Origin: an uncultured Gemmataceae bacterium
GTDB lineage: Bacteria; Planctomycetota; Planctomycetia; Gemmatales; Gemmataceae
Assembly (NCBI GenBank): GCA_937922175.1
Contig: CAKZUU010000187.1
Coordinates: 1-16,663, forward strand
Direction of reading: 5' to 3'
DNA: 16,663 nt
Part shown: positions 6,434 to 14,298 of the stretch, piece after piece
How the letters are laid out: each line of letters starts with the position of its first letter
Numbering within the stretch: position 1 is the stretch's first letter
Notes under the pieces: generated by a model
What the model saw: the letters and a program-made list of their open reading frames with translations, nothing else
Databases searched by the model: none
Told to the model about the DNA's origin: nothing
Made by a program: the position numbers and the translations under genes

Positions 6434-8226
6434 GGTGACGTGACGTCCAAGAGTTCCAGATCGGCGGCGAGTTGTTGGGGGACGAAGCCGTCGGGTATCC
6501 AGCCTCGCTCGTGGTAATATGCCGTCTTCAAGGCTTCGAGCCGTTCCGGCGAAAGCTCGGCACCGGGCGCCACACCATCGGGCAGCCGCTGGGACAGGAA
6601 CCTTTCGGGTAAAGTATCCTCCGCGGGGCTCCAGCCTGCTCGAATGTTATAAATTTTTTTCGCCGTAATGATTCGTCGAGCGGTCCGCCGCAACTCAGCG
6701 GCGGTCACATCCCAGCCGGTGACGAGACGGAGCAATTCCGCACTCTCCGCAAACAAATCGGTGAACACGCCCCGGAGAAATTTGCACAGGATCAGCGAAT
6801 CCATCAGGGCGGCTTTGTCCTCGGTTTCGACGGCCCAGCGTGCTGCCGCCGGATCCACTTGCCGGCGATCGACCCGCGATGAGAAATCGACCTCATAAGC
6901 GGAGCTACGATTGTGGTCCGCCCCCCGGGTATTCGTGGCAAAACCCAAGGCCATTGTTTGCAACGCGCGTGGTTCATAGCCGGGAATCTCCATTCCTTTG
7001 ACATGGGGCGCGAACCGCGCCGTCTCGCCTCCGAGACGGTCGGCCATGCGTCGGGTTCCCTCGGCGAGCCAGTCGCCGAAACTGTGTCGCGTGCCGATGG
7101 CGGTGATGGCCTGCAACAGCGCATCGCCTTGACCGAATCGTAAGCCCGGAACTTTAAGAAACCCTCGTTCGACGCATTCCATCGCAAAGGCGAGGGTGGC
7201 CCCCGTCGAGATCGTGTCAAGTCCGAGATCATCACACAACCGTGCCGCGCTCAGCACCGTGTCCGGGTCGGTGATGCCGCAGAGCGGACCCAGGGCAAAC
7301 AGACTTTCATATTCGAGGCGCACGGGTCCGCGCGATGAGCGGAAGAGGTGTTCACAACCGATGGTGCAAGCAGCACAGGACTCCCGCGTTTGCTGTCGCG
7401 CCAGGTGCAAGGATTCGCCTGAAATGGCTTGGGCATCGTCGATTTGACCTACTTGGAAGTTGTGAGTCGGCAAGGCGTTCAAACGGTTGAAGGTCAGAAG
7501 ATTGGCGACGGTTCCCAACTCGCGGTATTTGGCGGTCGCTGGGCCAAAGGATCTCTCCGAGAGCGTCTTGGCAGCCAAAGCGACCCCCCGAGGATCGGCC
7601 AGGAGGCAGCGCTGCGAACCGGTGACGGCCAACGCCTTCAAGCGTTTCGCTCCCATGACGGCTCCCAAGCCGCCGCGGCCGGCATGTCGTCGATCATGGC
7701 TGATGGTGGCGAAACGGACACCTTTCTCACCGGCTGGACCAATTACCGCGCACGCCACGTTGGGTCCCAGCCGTCGCCTTAGTCGCTCTTGGGCCGTCGG
7801 AATGTCAAGGCCCCAAAGATCATCGGCGGGTTCGAGGTAGCATCGGCCATCGTCGATCCGCAGGATCGAGGGAGAAGCGGCTCGCCCGGTGACGACGAGG
7901 GCATCCGCCCCGGTTCGTTTGCCGGCCAAAGCGAAGTGCGACGACGAGAGAGAATCATTCAATCGATCGGTGAGAGGTGATTTGGCGGCGACGGCAAATT
8001 TCGCCGAGGTGGTCAGAGGTGTTCCCACGAGGGGACTAAAGGCGAAAATCAATGCCGCCTCGGGGGAGAGCGGCTCCACTCGGGCTGACGTCTCCCGAAG
8101 CAACAACCAGGTGGCCAAACCGACTCCGCCCAGGAAGCGACGAGCCGCCGACTCCGGCAAGGTCTGCCATTGCGCGTCGCCGGTCGAGACATCCACTCGC
8201 AAATATCGGCCATGATAACCGTGCAT
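6430..8226 (-). CDS. aor: Aldehyde:ferredoxin oxidoreductase (AOR) family tungsten enzyme
   Basis: This 598-residue cytoplasmic enzyme belongs to the AOR family, whose members oxidise aldehydes to acids with ferredoxin, using a tungsten bis-pterin and one [4Fe-4S] cluster. The N-terminus (HGRYLRVDVSTGD, then RRFLGGVGLATWLL) is typical. The pterin-binding segment GRGGLG is at residues 183-188, within AGRGGLGAVMGAKRLKALAV. The cluster ligands are C284-x2-C287-x3-C291 and the distal C481 (LILCKFLRG). This matches the spacing of the Pyrococcus enzyme. GMEIPGYEPRALQTMALG and TNTRGADHNR form the second pterin region. All expected ligands are present, so the enzyme looks functional. The substrate cannot be assigned. 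The gene follows a moaD-like gene by 3 nt and overlaps mobA by 4 nt. No ferredoxin or small partner subunit is in the window. Confidence 0.93.
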   Translation of the reverse strand: MHGYHGRYLRVDVSTGDAQWQTLPESAARRFLGGVGLATWLLLRETSARVEPLSPEAALIFAFSPLVGTPLTTSAKFAVAAKSPLTDRLNDSLSSSHFALAGKRTGADALVVTGRAASPSILRIDDGRCYLEPADDLWGLDIPTAQERLRRRLGPNVACAVIGPAGEKGVRFATISHDRRHAGRGGLGAVMGAKRLKALAVTGSQRCLLADPRGVALAAKTLSERSFGPATAKYRELGTVANLLTFNRLNALPTHNFQVGQIDDAQAISGESLHLARQQTRESCAACTIGCEHLFRSSRGPVRLEYESLFALGPLCGITDPDTVLSAARLCDDLGLDTISTGATLAFAMECVERGFLKVPGLRFGQGDALLQAITAIGTRHSFGDWLAEGTRRMADRLGGETARFAPHVKGMEIPGYEPRALQTMALGFATNTRGADHNRSSAYEVDFSSRVDRRQVDPAAARWAVETEDKAALMDSLILCKFLRGVFTDLFAESAELLRLVTGWDVTAAELRRTARRIITAKKIYNIRAGWSPAEDTLPERFLSQRLPDGVAPGAELSPERLEALKTAYYHERGWIPDGFVPQQLAADLELLDVTSP

Positions 8227-8229
8227 CGT

Positions 8230-8502
8230 TCAACCGCCCGCATCAGCGCTGAGGATCAGCAGTCGATCGCCGTCGATGAGAGCCGTATCCCAATCCTGAA
8301 GAAAGGGGCCCGCGTTGACAGAGACCAGGTAGGGCGAGGAGGAATCGGGACCGCGCGACAGTTCGGCCAAACCGGGAAAGGAGTCAGCGACGACGTGAAG
8401 GGCTTCGGCCACTGTTTGGGCAGTCAAGAGGACAGAATCGGTGCCGGCACGCCTCCGCGCCATCGCGTAAAATTCGACCGTCACTCTCGGAGTTCGGGAC
8501 AT
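8230..8502 (-). CDS. MoaD/ThiS-family sulfur carrier protein
   Basis: This 90-residue protein has the ubiquitin-like beta-grasp pattern of MoaD: RVTVEFYAMARRRAG, then TVAEALHVVADSFPGL, then YLVSVNAGPF, then LIDGDRLLILSADAGG. It ends exactly in Gly-Gly, the terminus that MoeB-type enzymes adenylate and convert to a thiocarboxylate. MoaD then donates sulfur to make molybdopterin with MoaE, which is not in this window. The position, 3 nt before an AOR-family gene, indicates a pterin-cofactor role and argues against thiamine synthesis; MoaD-like genes near AOR genes are a known pattern. No clear Shine-Dalgarno precedes it. The kinase-tubulin stop lies only 25 nt upstream, so translation may depend on that gene's mRNA. 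Confidence 0.88.
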   Translation of the reverse strand: MSRTPRVTVEFYAMARRRAGTDSVLLTAQTVAEALHVVADSFPGLAELSRGPDSSSPYLVSVNAGPFLQDWDTALIDGDRLLILSADAGG

Positions 8503-8527
8503 GCCGTCATTTTAACGCGCTTGCTGA

Positions 8528-11500
8528 TCAGCTGACGGCATACCATTGGCGAATGTCGTTTCGGGCGTGGATCGGCGTTTGCTGCTCGAGCATTTGTTGA
8601 TAAGCATCGTACCCGGCACTTCCGAGGTGGGGCAGATATCGGAGAGGAACGTTGACTCGCTCGCGGTAGAAGACGATGTCGTCGGGGCTTTCGGCGATCG
8701 TGGGGTTGGCTTCGGGGAGGTTGTCCGCCACCACTTGCAGGAACCGAGAGCACGACTCCCGTAACGGAACGGCGAGCAACTCCGCGAAGTCGTTGGGGGC
8801 GTCGGGCACGTCGAGCCATGGCTCGGCATGGGCGAAGGCGCGGGTGACGGCACGTTGGGCTCGCTCCGGCTCTCCATACCGGCGCAAAAAAAGTTCTGCG
8901 ACATCGACGCCGCCCAACCTGTCGAAAATTCGCTTCCGCGCGATCTGCAACAAGTTCGCCTCGAGGTCGATCCGAAAATCGGTCGCGGTCAGAAAGGCTT
9001 GGTACAACGAAGTACACTGTTTCTCGACGGCGGCCTGCATTTGGCGGTCAATTTCAACGATAGTCTCCGGTTCGACGCCGTCGCGAAGCATTTCGACCGC
9101 CTCTTGGAGATTGTGGCAACCTTCGGGCAGGAGTATGCCGGCGGAGTTGGTGCTCACACCCGAGGGCGATAAGCGGTCTCGCATTTCCAAAAGGTTTTTC
9201 CGGCACAAACTGATTTCCTTCCGAACATCGGTCAGCATGTCGTGCAGCCGCACGTAAATCCCCGATACCGTCCGACCGAGCAGGAGTTGATAGCGGGCCA
9301 GCGTGAAACGGGAGAGTTGTTCCGCGATTTCAGCTCCGCGTTTTCGTCGGGTGTCGGCGGCGAGGAGGGCTTCGGCTGACTGGTACGATTTCTCGGCGAC
9401 TAGTGCTTTTTCGCGCAGTTGTGGCTCAAAATAATCGATCGCTCCCCGGCACAGATGCTGAAGAACATCGACAGCAATCTCAGCCGCACCGAAGCGCAGC
9501 CCGGGCTGATCGACCAGACACAATGCCAATTGTTTCAGACGCGTGATCCATTCATTGACGGCAGCGTCGGTCAAGGACTGTAGGACCTGTTCCAGTCGAG
9601 CGGGCGGCCTCTGCATGCCGTTGTCGATGGGCGGACCCACCACTTGAACACCGACCGTGAGGGCCCGGAAGGCCACCGCACTATCGTAAGTGGAACGAGT
9701 CCAGCGACCGCGAGGTATTAGAGGCTCGGCGAGGTCATTGAGATATTTGTCGACTGACATCCCCAACGACAAATCGCAGGCTTTTTGGCACTGCTGGTCG
9801 ATCACCTCTGGTCCGAGCCGTTGCGCTTCCCATTGTTCGCGAACCCAAGCTTCGATGGTCGGGCGTAGGTGATGGCAGTCGGAGGAGGCCCAGCCTTCGA
9901 GGACTTGGGAACATAGCCAGCGGCCGACGCGGTCGGCCAACTGTCGCCGTGGCCAGGTGACTGTGTAAATGCCGAAGGTGTGGCCGGCAATCGTCTGCGG
10001 GCAGGGCTTGACTCCAGGAATCGACAGTACCTCGTCTCGTGACCCTTCGGCCGCGCGACCAAACGGTGTGAGCAAATCGCGCCAAACGAATTCCGCAACC
10101 TGGCCGATTCCCGGGGCGCCGGTCGCGTTCGAGCGAGTCGTTTGCAACGGCAGCAGGAAAAAGCGGGTGAAGGGGGCCCCGGAATCAACCAAAGTGGCGT
10201 CGCGATCGTCGATATTCATCGTGTAGTTGACGCCCGGGAGGCTGAAGTGATGCAATTCGGTCAGGGCGGCGTAGGTATTCGCCAGTGCTTGGGGTCGTGT
10301 GGTGGGGCCCTGGTGGGGGGGTAATAACAGCAGCCCGTGAACTTCGGGATCGCTGTAACCCAGCAGACGAAGTTGAGCCTTGACCGCGTAGGCGAGATCG
10401 ATGAACATTCCGCCGCCGGTCGCGCCGGCGAGGCAGGCCACGATGTACACACGAGGGCGATTGCTACGTCGTGTCAGTTGGCTTTGCATCTCGGCGGTGT
10501 CGAGCGAGCTGGGATGCGTCACCGCTTCCAAATCCGCACGGAGCTTCTGCTCCAACGAGCGGTAGTGGTCGCAAAAAGCCAGTCGGCCCAAGATCCGTAG
10601 CCCCTGCGTCGTGGGGTTCGCGGCTTTGATCCGGTAAAGTGTCTGCGGATCGAACCAGCCTTCGAGGAGGCTTCGGCCGTTCCGCCGAGGTTTCAGATAA
10701 TGCGCCGGCCGGCCGAGTCGTGCCGCGAAAACTTCCTCGGAGGTCAGCGGATTGCCGTCGGGATCATCGATGGCTTGTTGGAGGGTTTCCGGATCGGTGT
10801 CGATATAGAGCAGCCGAATGTTCGGAAGACGGTCGATTCCCCCGACCTGTTCGGCGATGGAACGTTTGACCCGGCGCAGGACCTCGACACCGGTTTTCCC
10901 CAGACCGATGACCAAAGCGGGGAACAGCACGCCGTCGCCGTACTCTTCCGGTGGGGCGGTTCGTTGCGGAGCCGTCTCGCCGTTGGGAGGGCTGTCGTCG
11001 CGTCGGAATAGAAGCTGCGTTGTGGGGGTGTCGCCTCCCGTCCAGGGCGCGGTGCTGAAATTGATCTCGTTCGGGGCCAGCACGATGGGAGAGGTCGGCT
11101 GGTGGAAATTGGAAGGCCCTGGTGTCTCACTGGCATCGCCCCCTGCCATCAAACCGCGAACAAAGTCGCGACAACTGGCATGGCGATCCTCGGGGCGCTT
11201 CGACAACGCTTTGGCCACTGCGATTCGATCATTCGGGGGTAAGGGAGACAAATCGGGGGCGGCTTGCAGATGCTGCGCGATCAGTTGCTGAAGGTTGGTC
11301 GCCGAAAACGGTCGCTTCCCGGTCAGCAGTTCTTGGTAGACGATCGCCAGGCTGTACTGATCGCAGTAAGGGGTGATGATCCCCTCGAAGGTTTCCGGGG
11401 CGGCATAGACCGGCGTCGCGCCCCCGGTCATCGTTGCCCGCTTCATGCCGTCCAGATCACGGACCAGGCCGAAATCTGCGACTTTGATGTGATCGTGGAC

Positions 11501-11953
11501 GACGAAAAGGTTTTGTGGCTTGATGTCCAGATGCTGGAGTTGATATTGATTGTTCATCAAATCCAGCACTTCTGCCGCCTCGTACATGTAGCGCAACAGG
11601 TCGTCACGGGGGATGCCGGGCTGACGGTAACGGCGAAATTCCGTGAAACGATCCCAAAGATTGCCGTCGGCCAGTTCGGTAACGATGACCAACCGGCCTT
11701 CGACAATGTCGTATCGCTCCAGCGAGAGCAAATAGGGGTGACGAACAGCTTGGACTCGTCGAAGCGCGTTCAATTCCTGTTCCGTGCGCTGATTACCGTC
11801 AGAGTCTAGATCCGCGAAGACGATTTTGACGGCTTTGAGCAGACCTCCGGGCGCTTCGCATTTCCAGACCTCGCCGTAACCACCGCTGCCAATTTTGCTG
11901 AGCAGCCGGTATCCCGGGAGGATCTCGACTTGTGCTTCGATGCGAAGAGCCAT
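8528..11953 (-). CDS. Ser/Thr protein kinase fused to a bacterial tubulin-like domain
   Basis: This 1141-residue protein has no membrane segment. Residues about 14-268 form a Hanks-type kinase: GSGGYG loop (22-27), ATP lysine K43, helix-C E60, catalytic loop HLDIKPQN (141-148, D143), DFG (160-162) and APE (185-187). All catalytic residues are kept, but the Arg of HRD is Leu, so it is a non-RD kinase. A Pro/Thr/Ser-rich linker (about 269-340) follows. From about 342 the chain matches the Tubulin_2 (PF13809) type: VIGLGKTGVEVLRR (348-361), YIDTDPE, and the GTP-phosphate loop AGATGGGMF (509-517), the counterpart of the tubulin GGGTGSG. The rest, to 1141, is mostly helical and has no recognised motif. 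The likely role is a GTP-dependent, possibly polymerising factor with built-in phosphorylation; this is inference. The upstream gene is divergent. Downstream, moaD follows at 25 nt. Confidence 0.88.
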   Translation of the reverse strand: MALRIEAQVEILPGYRLLSKIGSGGYGEVWKCEAPGGLLKAVKIVFADLDSDGNQRTEQELNALRRVQAVRHPYLLSLERYDIVEGRLVIVTELADGNLWDRFTEFRRYRQPGIPRDDLLRYMYEAAEVLDLMNNQYQLQHLDIKPQNLFVVHDHIKVADFGLVRDLDGMKRATMTGGATPVYAAPETFEGIITPYCDQYSLAIVYQELLTGKRPFSATNLQQLIAQHLQAAPDLSPLPPNDRIAVAKALSKRPEDRHASCRDFVRGLMAGGDASETPGPSNFHQPTSPIVLAPNEINFSTAPWTGGDTPTTQLLFRRDDSPPNGETAPQRTAPPEEYGDGVLFPALVIGLGKTGVEVLRRVKRSIAEQVGGIDRLPNIRLLYIDTDPETLQQAIDDPDGNPLTSEEVFAARLGRPAHYLKPRRNGRSLLEGWFDPQTLYRIKAANPTTQGLRILGRLAFCDHYRSLEQKLRADLEAVTHPSSLDTAEMQSQLTRRSNRPRVYIVACLAGATGGGMFIDLAYAVKAQLRLLGYSDPEVHGLLLLPPHQGPTTRPQALANTYAALTELHHFSLPGVNYTMNIDDRDATLVDSGAPFTRFFLLPLQTTRSNATGAPGIGQVAEFVWRDLLTPFGRAAEGSRDEVLSIPGVKPCPQTIAGHTFGIYTVTWPRRQLADRVGRWLCSQVLEGWASSDCHHLRPTIEAWVREQWEAQRLGPEVIDQQCQKACDLSLGMSVDKYLNDLAEPLIPRGRWTRSTYDSAVAFRALTVGVQVVGPPIDNGMQRPPARLEQVLQSLTDAAVNEWITRLKQLALCLVDQPGLRFGAAEIAVDVLQHLCRGAIDYFEPQLREKALVAEKSYQSAEALLAADTRRKRGAEIAEQLSRFTLARYQLLLGRTVSGIYVRLHDMLTDVRKEISLCRKNLLEMRDRLSPSGVSTNSAGILLPEGCHNLQEAVEMLRDGVEPETIVEIDRQMQAAVEKQCTSLYQAFLTATDFRIDLEANLLQIARKRIFDRLGGVDVAELFLRRYGEPERAQRAVTRAFAHAEPWLDVPDAPNDFAELLAVPLRESCSRFLQVVADNLPEANPTIAESPDDIVFYRERVNVPLRYLPHLGSAGYDAYQQMLEQQTPIHARNDIRQWYAVS

Positions 11954-12312
11954 GGCCCCGCTTTCTGCCGCGAACCGATCGGTGCCCGGTGGGAGTCGTG
12001 GACCGTGTTAACAAATGTCGTTTCGCTCGTGCAAATCTAGCTTCTGTTCCTCTGCCCGGCAAATCGGGCTTTACGTCCGCAGGTCGAGAGATCCACGTTG
12101 AAGAGCCGTCTCGAACCCATTCGTCGAGATTCGTGATGGGATTCAGCTGGGAGCCCCGTTTGCCGTGGCTGGACAACCCCGGCCAAGGGCGTCGAGTGCC
12201 GGTTGGGCCTTTCGCCTTGCAGCCAAGGCCCTATCCAACTAAACTGGCGGTTTTGGCCGATACCCGGAATTGGCCTTCGGAACGGAACAGAGTTATCTCC
12301 TGTTGAAACGCC
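11954..12312. other. Divergent intergenic spacer (359 nt)
   Basis: This spacer lies between the minus-strand kinase-tubulin gene and the plus-strand helicase operon, and must hold promoters for both. Open frames on both strands cross it but have no ribosome binding site, unlikely composition and no recognisable family, so I do not call a gene. A TTGGCC followed after 17 nt by TTATCT lies near the helicase start but matches bacterial -35/-10 elements poorly. No good Shine-Dalgarno precedes the helicase ATG. The main structure is a set of overlapping inverted repeats at 12205-12231, listed separately. Confidence 0.5.
12205..12231. repeat. Overlapping, mutually exclusive hairpins in the helicase operon leader
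   Basis: GGGCCTT (12205-12211) and AAGGCCC (12225-12231) form a perfect 7-bp stem with a 13-nt loop. Inside it, GCCTTG (12214-12219) and CAAGGC (12224-12229) form a compact 6-bp stem with a 4-nt loop. Both stems use the same right arm, so only one can form at a time. A further GCCAAGG at 12182-12188 repeats the right arm. The hairpins lie about 80-110 nt before the helicase ATG. No U-run follows, so this is not a standard terminator. Confidence 0.4.
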
Positions 12313-14055
12313 ATGCAGGTGCCTCCAGCAAGTGGCTCGCGCCCCGCGTACGATCCTCAACAACCCTTGATCGTGCAGAGCGACCGCACGATTTTGGTCG
12401 AGGTTGATAATCCGCGGTATGCCGAGGCGCGCGACGCCTTAGCTCCCTTCGCCGAGTTGGAGAAAAGTCCAGAACACATCCACACTTATCGCATGACGGA
12501 CCTGTCGCTGTGGAACGCCGCGGCCGCCGGCATGACCGCGGAGCAGATCCTGAACGTCCTCCGCCGTTACAGCAAATTTGCCCTGCCGTCGAATCTCGGT
12601 GTCGACATCGTCGAGCGGGTCTCGCGGTATGGCCGAGTACGGCTTGAAGCCCACAACGGCAAACTCCGTCTGGTCAGTTCGGATGTGGCCCTCCTCACGG
12701 AATTGTCGCGGCAGACCAAGGTCCGACAGTATCTCGGCCCGAGGCTGGATGAGAATGCTTTCGTCGTCGAGCCGATGCACCGTGGCGTGCTCAAACAGGC
12801 TCTGATGGCGGTGGGGTACCCCGCCGAGGATCTGGCGGGCTATGTCACCGGCGAGCACCTGCCGATCGGGCTTCGCTTGCGGACTCGGTCGGGGCTCCCC
12901 TTTCAGGTCCGCGATTATCAGCGAGAGGCGGTCGAGGTGTTTCACGCCGGTGGCGAAGCGCGGGGCGGTTCTGGGGTCATCGTGTTGCCGTGCGGAGCGG
13001 GGAAGACGATCGTCGGGTTGGCGGTCATGGCTCGTCTCGAAAAGAACACATTGATCCTGACCACCGGGATCACGGCCGTCAGACAATGGAAACGCGAATT
13101 GCTCGATAAAACGACGTTGACGGAAGAGCAAGTGAAAGAATACACGGGGGAGTGCAAGGAAATCGGCCCCGTCACTTTAGCGACCTACCAAATCCTGACC
13201 TATCGACCCGAGAAAAGTGACGAGTTTCCTCATTTTCAATTGTTCGACCAACGAGATTGGGGACTGATCATCTATGACGAGGTTCACCTTCTGCCGGCTC
13301 CGGTCTTCCGGGTGACCGCCCAAATCCAAGCTCGGCGTCGGCTCGGGTTGACCGCCACTTTGGTCCGCGAAGACGGACGCGAGGGCGACGTCTTCAGTCT
13401 GATCGGCCCGAAGAAATACGACGTGCCCTGGCGCGAGTTGGAGCAGAAAGGCTGGATCGCTGAAGCCTCTTGCTGTGAAGTGCGCCTGAGTCTTCCCGAG
13501 GAACTGCGGATGGAGTATGCCGTCACCGAGTGGCGGCACAAGTTTCGCCTGGCCAGCGAGAACCCATTGAAGGAAGATGTCGTCGCGGCACTCCTGGAGC
13601 GCTACGCTCAAGCCCGAGTCTTAATCATTGGTCAATACCTATCGCAATTGCGTCGATTAGCAAAGCGCTTCGGCCTGCCGCTCATCACCGGTTCGACCCC
13701 GACTGACGAACGGGAGCGGCTTTACGACGAATTCCGACGAGGGGTGACGCGGCATCTCATCCTGTCGAAGGTCGGAAATTTCGCCATCGATTTGCCCGAT
13801 GCGAATGTGTTGATTCAAGTCTCCGGGACGTTTGGATCTCGCCAGGAGGAAGCTCAACGTCTCGGTCGGATCTTGCGACCCAAAGTGGGCGGCGAGTCCG
13901 CTCATTTTTACACTCTGGTGACGCGGGACACTCGCGAGTTGGATTTTGCCCATCATCGGCAGATGTTCCTGACCGAGCAAGGTTACTCCTATATCATCAA
14001 AGACGCCGGCGAGGTATTCACCTCGGTCGCCCGGCCGACGGCAGCCGGAGCTTGA
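12313..14055 (+). CDS. XPB/Ssl2-type DNA repair helicase
   Basis: This 580-residue SF2 helicase is of the XPB (ERCC3) type, a 3'-5' DNA translocase known in actinobacteria, archaea and eukaryotes. Residues about 18-100 carry an XPB/Ssl2 N-terminal-type domain (LIVQSDRTILVEVDNPRY, then SLWNAAAAGMTAEQIL). Helicase motifs are Walker A PCGAGKT (226-232), DEVH box (322-325), LGLTATLVRED with the XPB-diagnostic RED triad (352-354), and motif VI QRLGRILRP (515-523). All catalytic residues are intact. The length is close to the mycobacterial XPB. The ATG at 12313 is the assumed start; no clear Shine-Dalgarno precedes it, and the conserved region begins soon after. The gene opens a three-gene operon, with the next start 2 nt past its stop. 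No Bax1-type nuclease is nearby. Confidence 0.93.
   Translation: MQVPPASGSRPAYDPQQPLIVQSDRTILVEVDNPRYAEARDALAPFAELEKSPEHIHTYRMTDLSLWNAAAAGMTAEQILNVLRRYSKFALPSNLGVDIVERVSRYGRVRLEAHNGKLRLVSSDVALLTELSRQTKVRQYLGPRLDENAFVVEPMHRGVLKQALMAVGYPAEDLAGYVTGEHLPIGLRLRTRSGLPFQVRDYQREAVEVFHAGGEARGGSGVIVLPCGAGKTIVGLAVMARLEKNTLILTTGITAVRQWKRELLDKTTLTEEQVKEYTGECKEIGPVTLATYQILTYRPEKSDEFPHFQLFDQRDWGLIIYDEVHLLPAPVFRVTAQIQARRRLGLTATLVREDGREGDVFSLIGPKKYDVPWRELEQKGWIAEASCCEVRLSLPEELRMEYAVTEWRHKFRLASENPLKEDVVAALLERYAQARVLIIGQYLSQLRRLAKRFGLPLITGSTPTDERERLYDEFRRGVTRHLILSKVGNFAIDLPDANVLIQVSGTFGSRQEEAQRLGRILRPKVGGESAHFYTLVTRDTRELDFAHHRQMFLTEQGYSYIIKDAGEVFTSVARPTAAGA
14047..14050 (+). promoter_or_regulatory. Ribosome binding site GGAG inside the helicase 3' end
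   Basis: GGAG ends 7 nt before the ATG at 14058, a good spacing. It favours ATG 14058 over an in-frame TTG at 14052, which would be only 1 nt away. Confidence 0.5.
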
Positions 14056-14057
14056 TC

Positions 14058-14294
14058 ATGAACCCTGCGGAAAAATCACGTTTGCCGGTTAAAATCCATC
14101 GGCGGGTCAGCTTGATTCTGACAGAGGACACACCCTTGGCGGAGGAGATTCGGGCTTGCCGGAAATTGGACCAGGACATTCTCGGACGACTTTCCGACCG
14201 AGTGTTGCTGATTCGCCCGGGGCGAGTCGAAGCGATCGTCGATGAGTTGCGTCGGATGGGGCACACTCCCCGGGTGATTTCCTCACCTGAATGA
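14058..14294 (+). CDS. Small protein of unknown function in the XPB operon
   Basis: This is a 78-residue soluble, highly charged protein that I do not recognise. It lies between the helicase (2-nt gap) and the 702-residue gene (4-nt gap). The tight spacing on both sides supports it as a real gene translated with its neighbours. The predicted pattern is beta, helix, beta, helix: VKIHRRVSLIL, then PLAEEIRACRKLDQDIL, then SDRVLLIRPG, then RVEAIVDELRRMGHTPRV. The last block, a hydrophobic strand then a helix ending L-x3-G-H-x-P, resembles the C-terminal end of helicase-associated proteins of the XPB type and loosely the end of its downstream neighbour. A role as an XPB accessory or a split-off domain is possible but unproven. 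The start at 14058 rests on the GGAG at 14047-14050. Confidence 0.7.
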   Translation: MNPAEKSRLPVKIHRRVSLILTEDTPLAEEIRACRKLDQDILGRLSDRVLLIRPGRVEAIVDELRRMGHTPRVISSPE

Positions 14295-14298
14295 GACG

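Noticed and set aside
8523..8532. Perfect palindrome GCTGATCAGC at the kinase-tubulin stop codon
   Set aside because: No loop, no U-run and too short for a terminator; most likely chance.
11264..11809. 181-codon plus-strand open frame within the kinase domain
   Set aside because: It is antisense to the conserved kinase motifs; a shadow frame.
11932..12306. 124-codon plus-strand open frame filling the spacer before the helicase gene
   Set aside because: No ribosome binding site, odd Arg/Pro-rich composition and overlap with the kinase gene start; considered as a missed gene but not supported.
12439..13131. 230-codon minus-strand open frame opposite the XPB helicase
   Set aside because: It lies wholly under conserved helicase sequence and has no recognisable domain.
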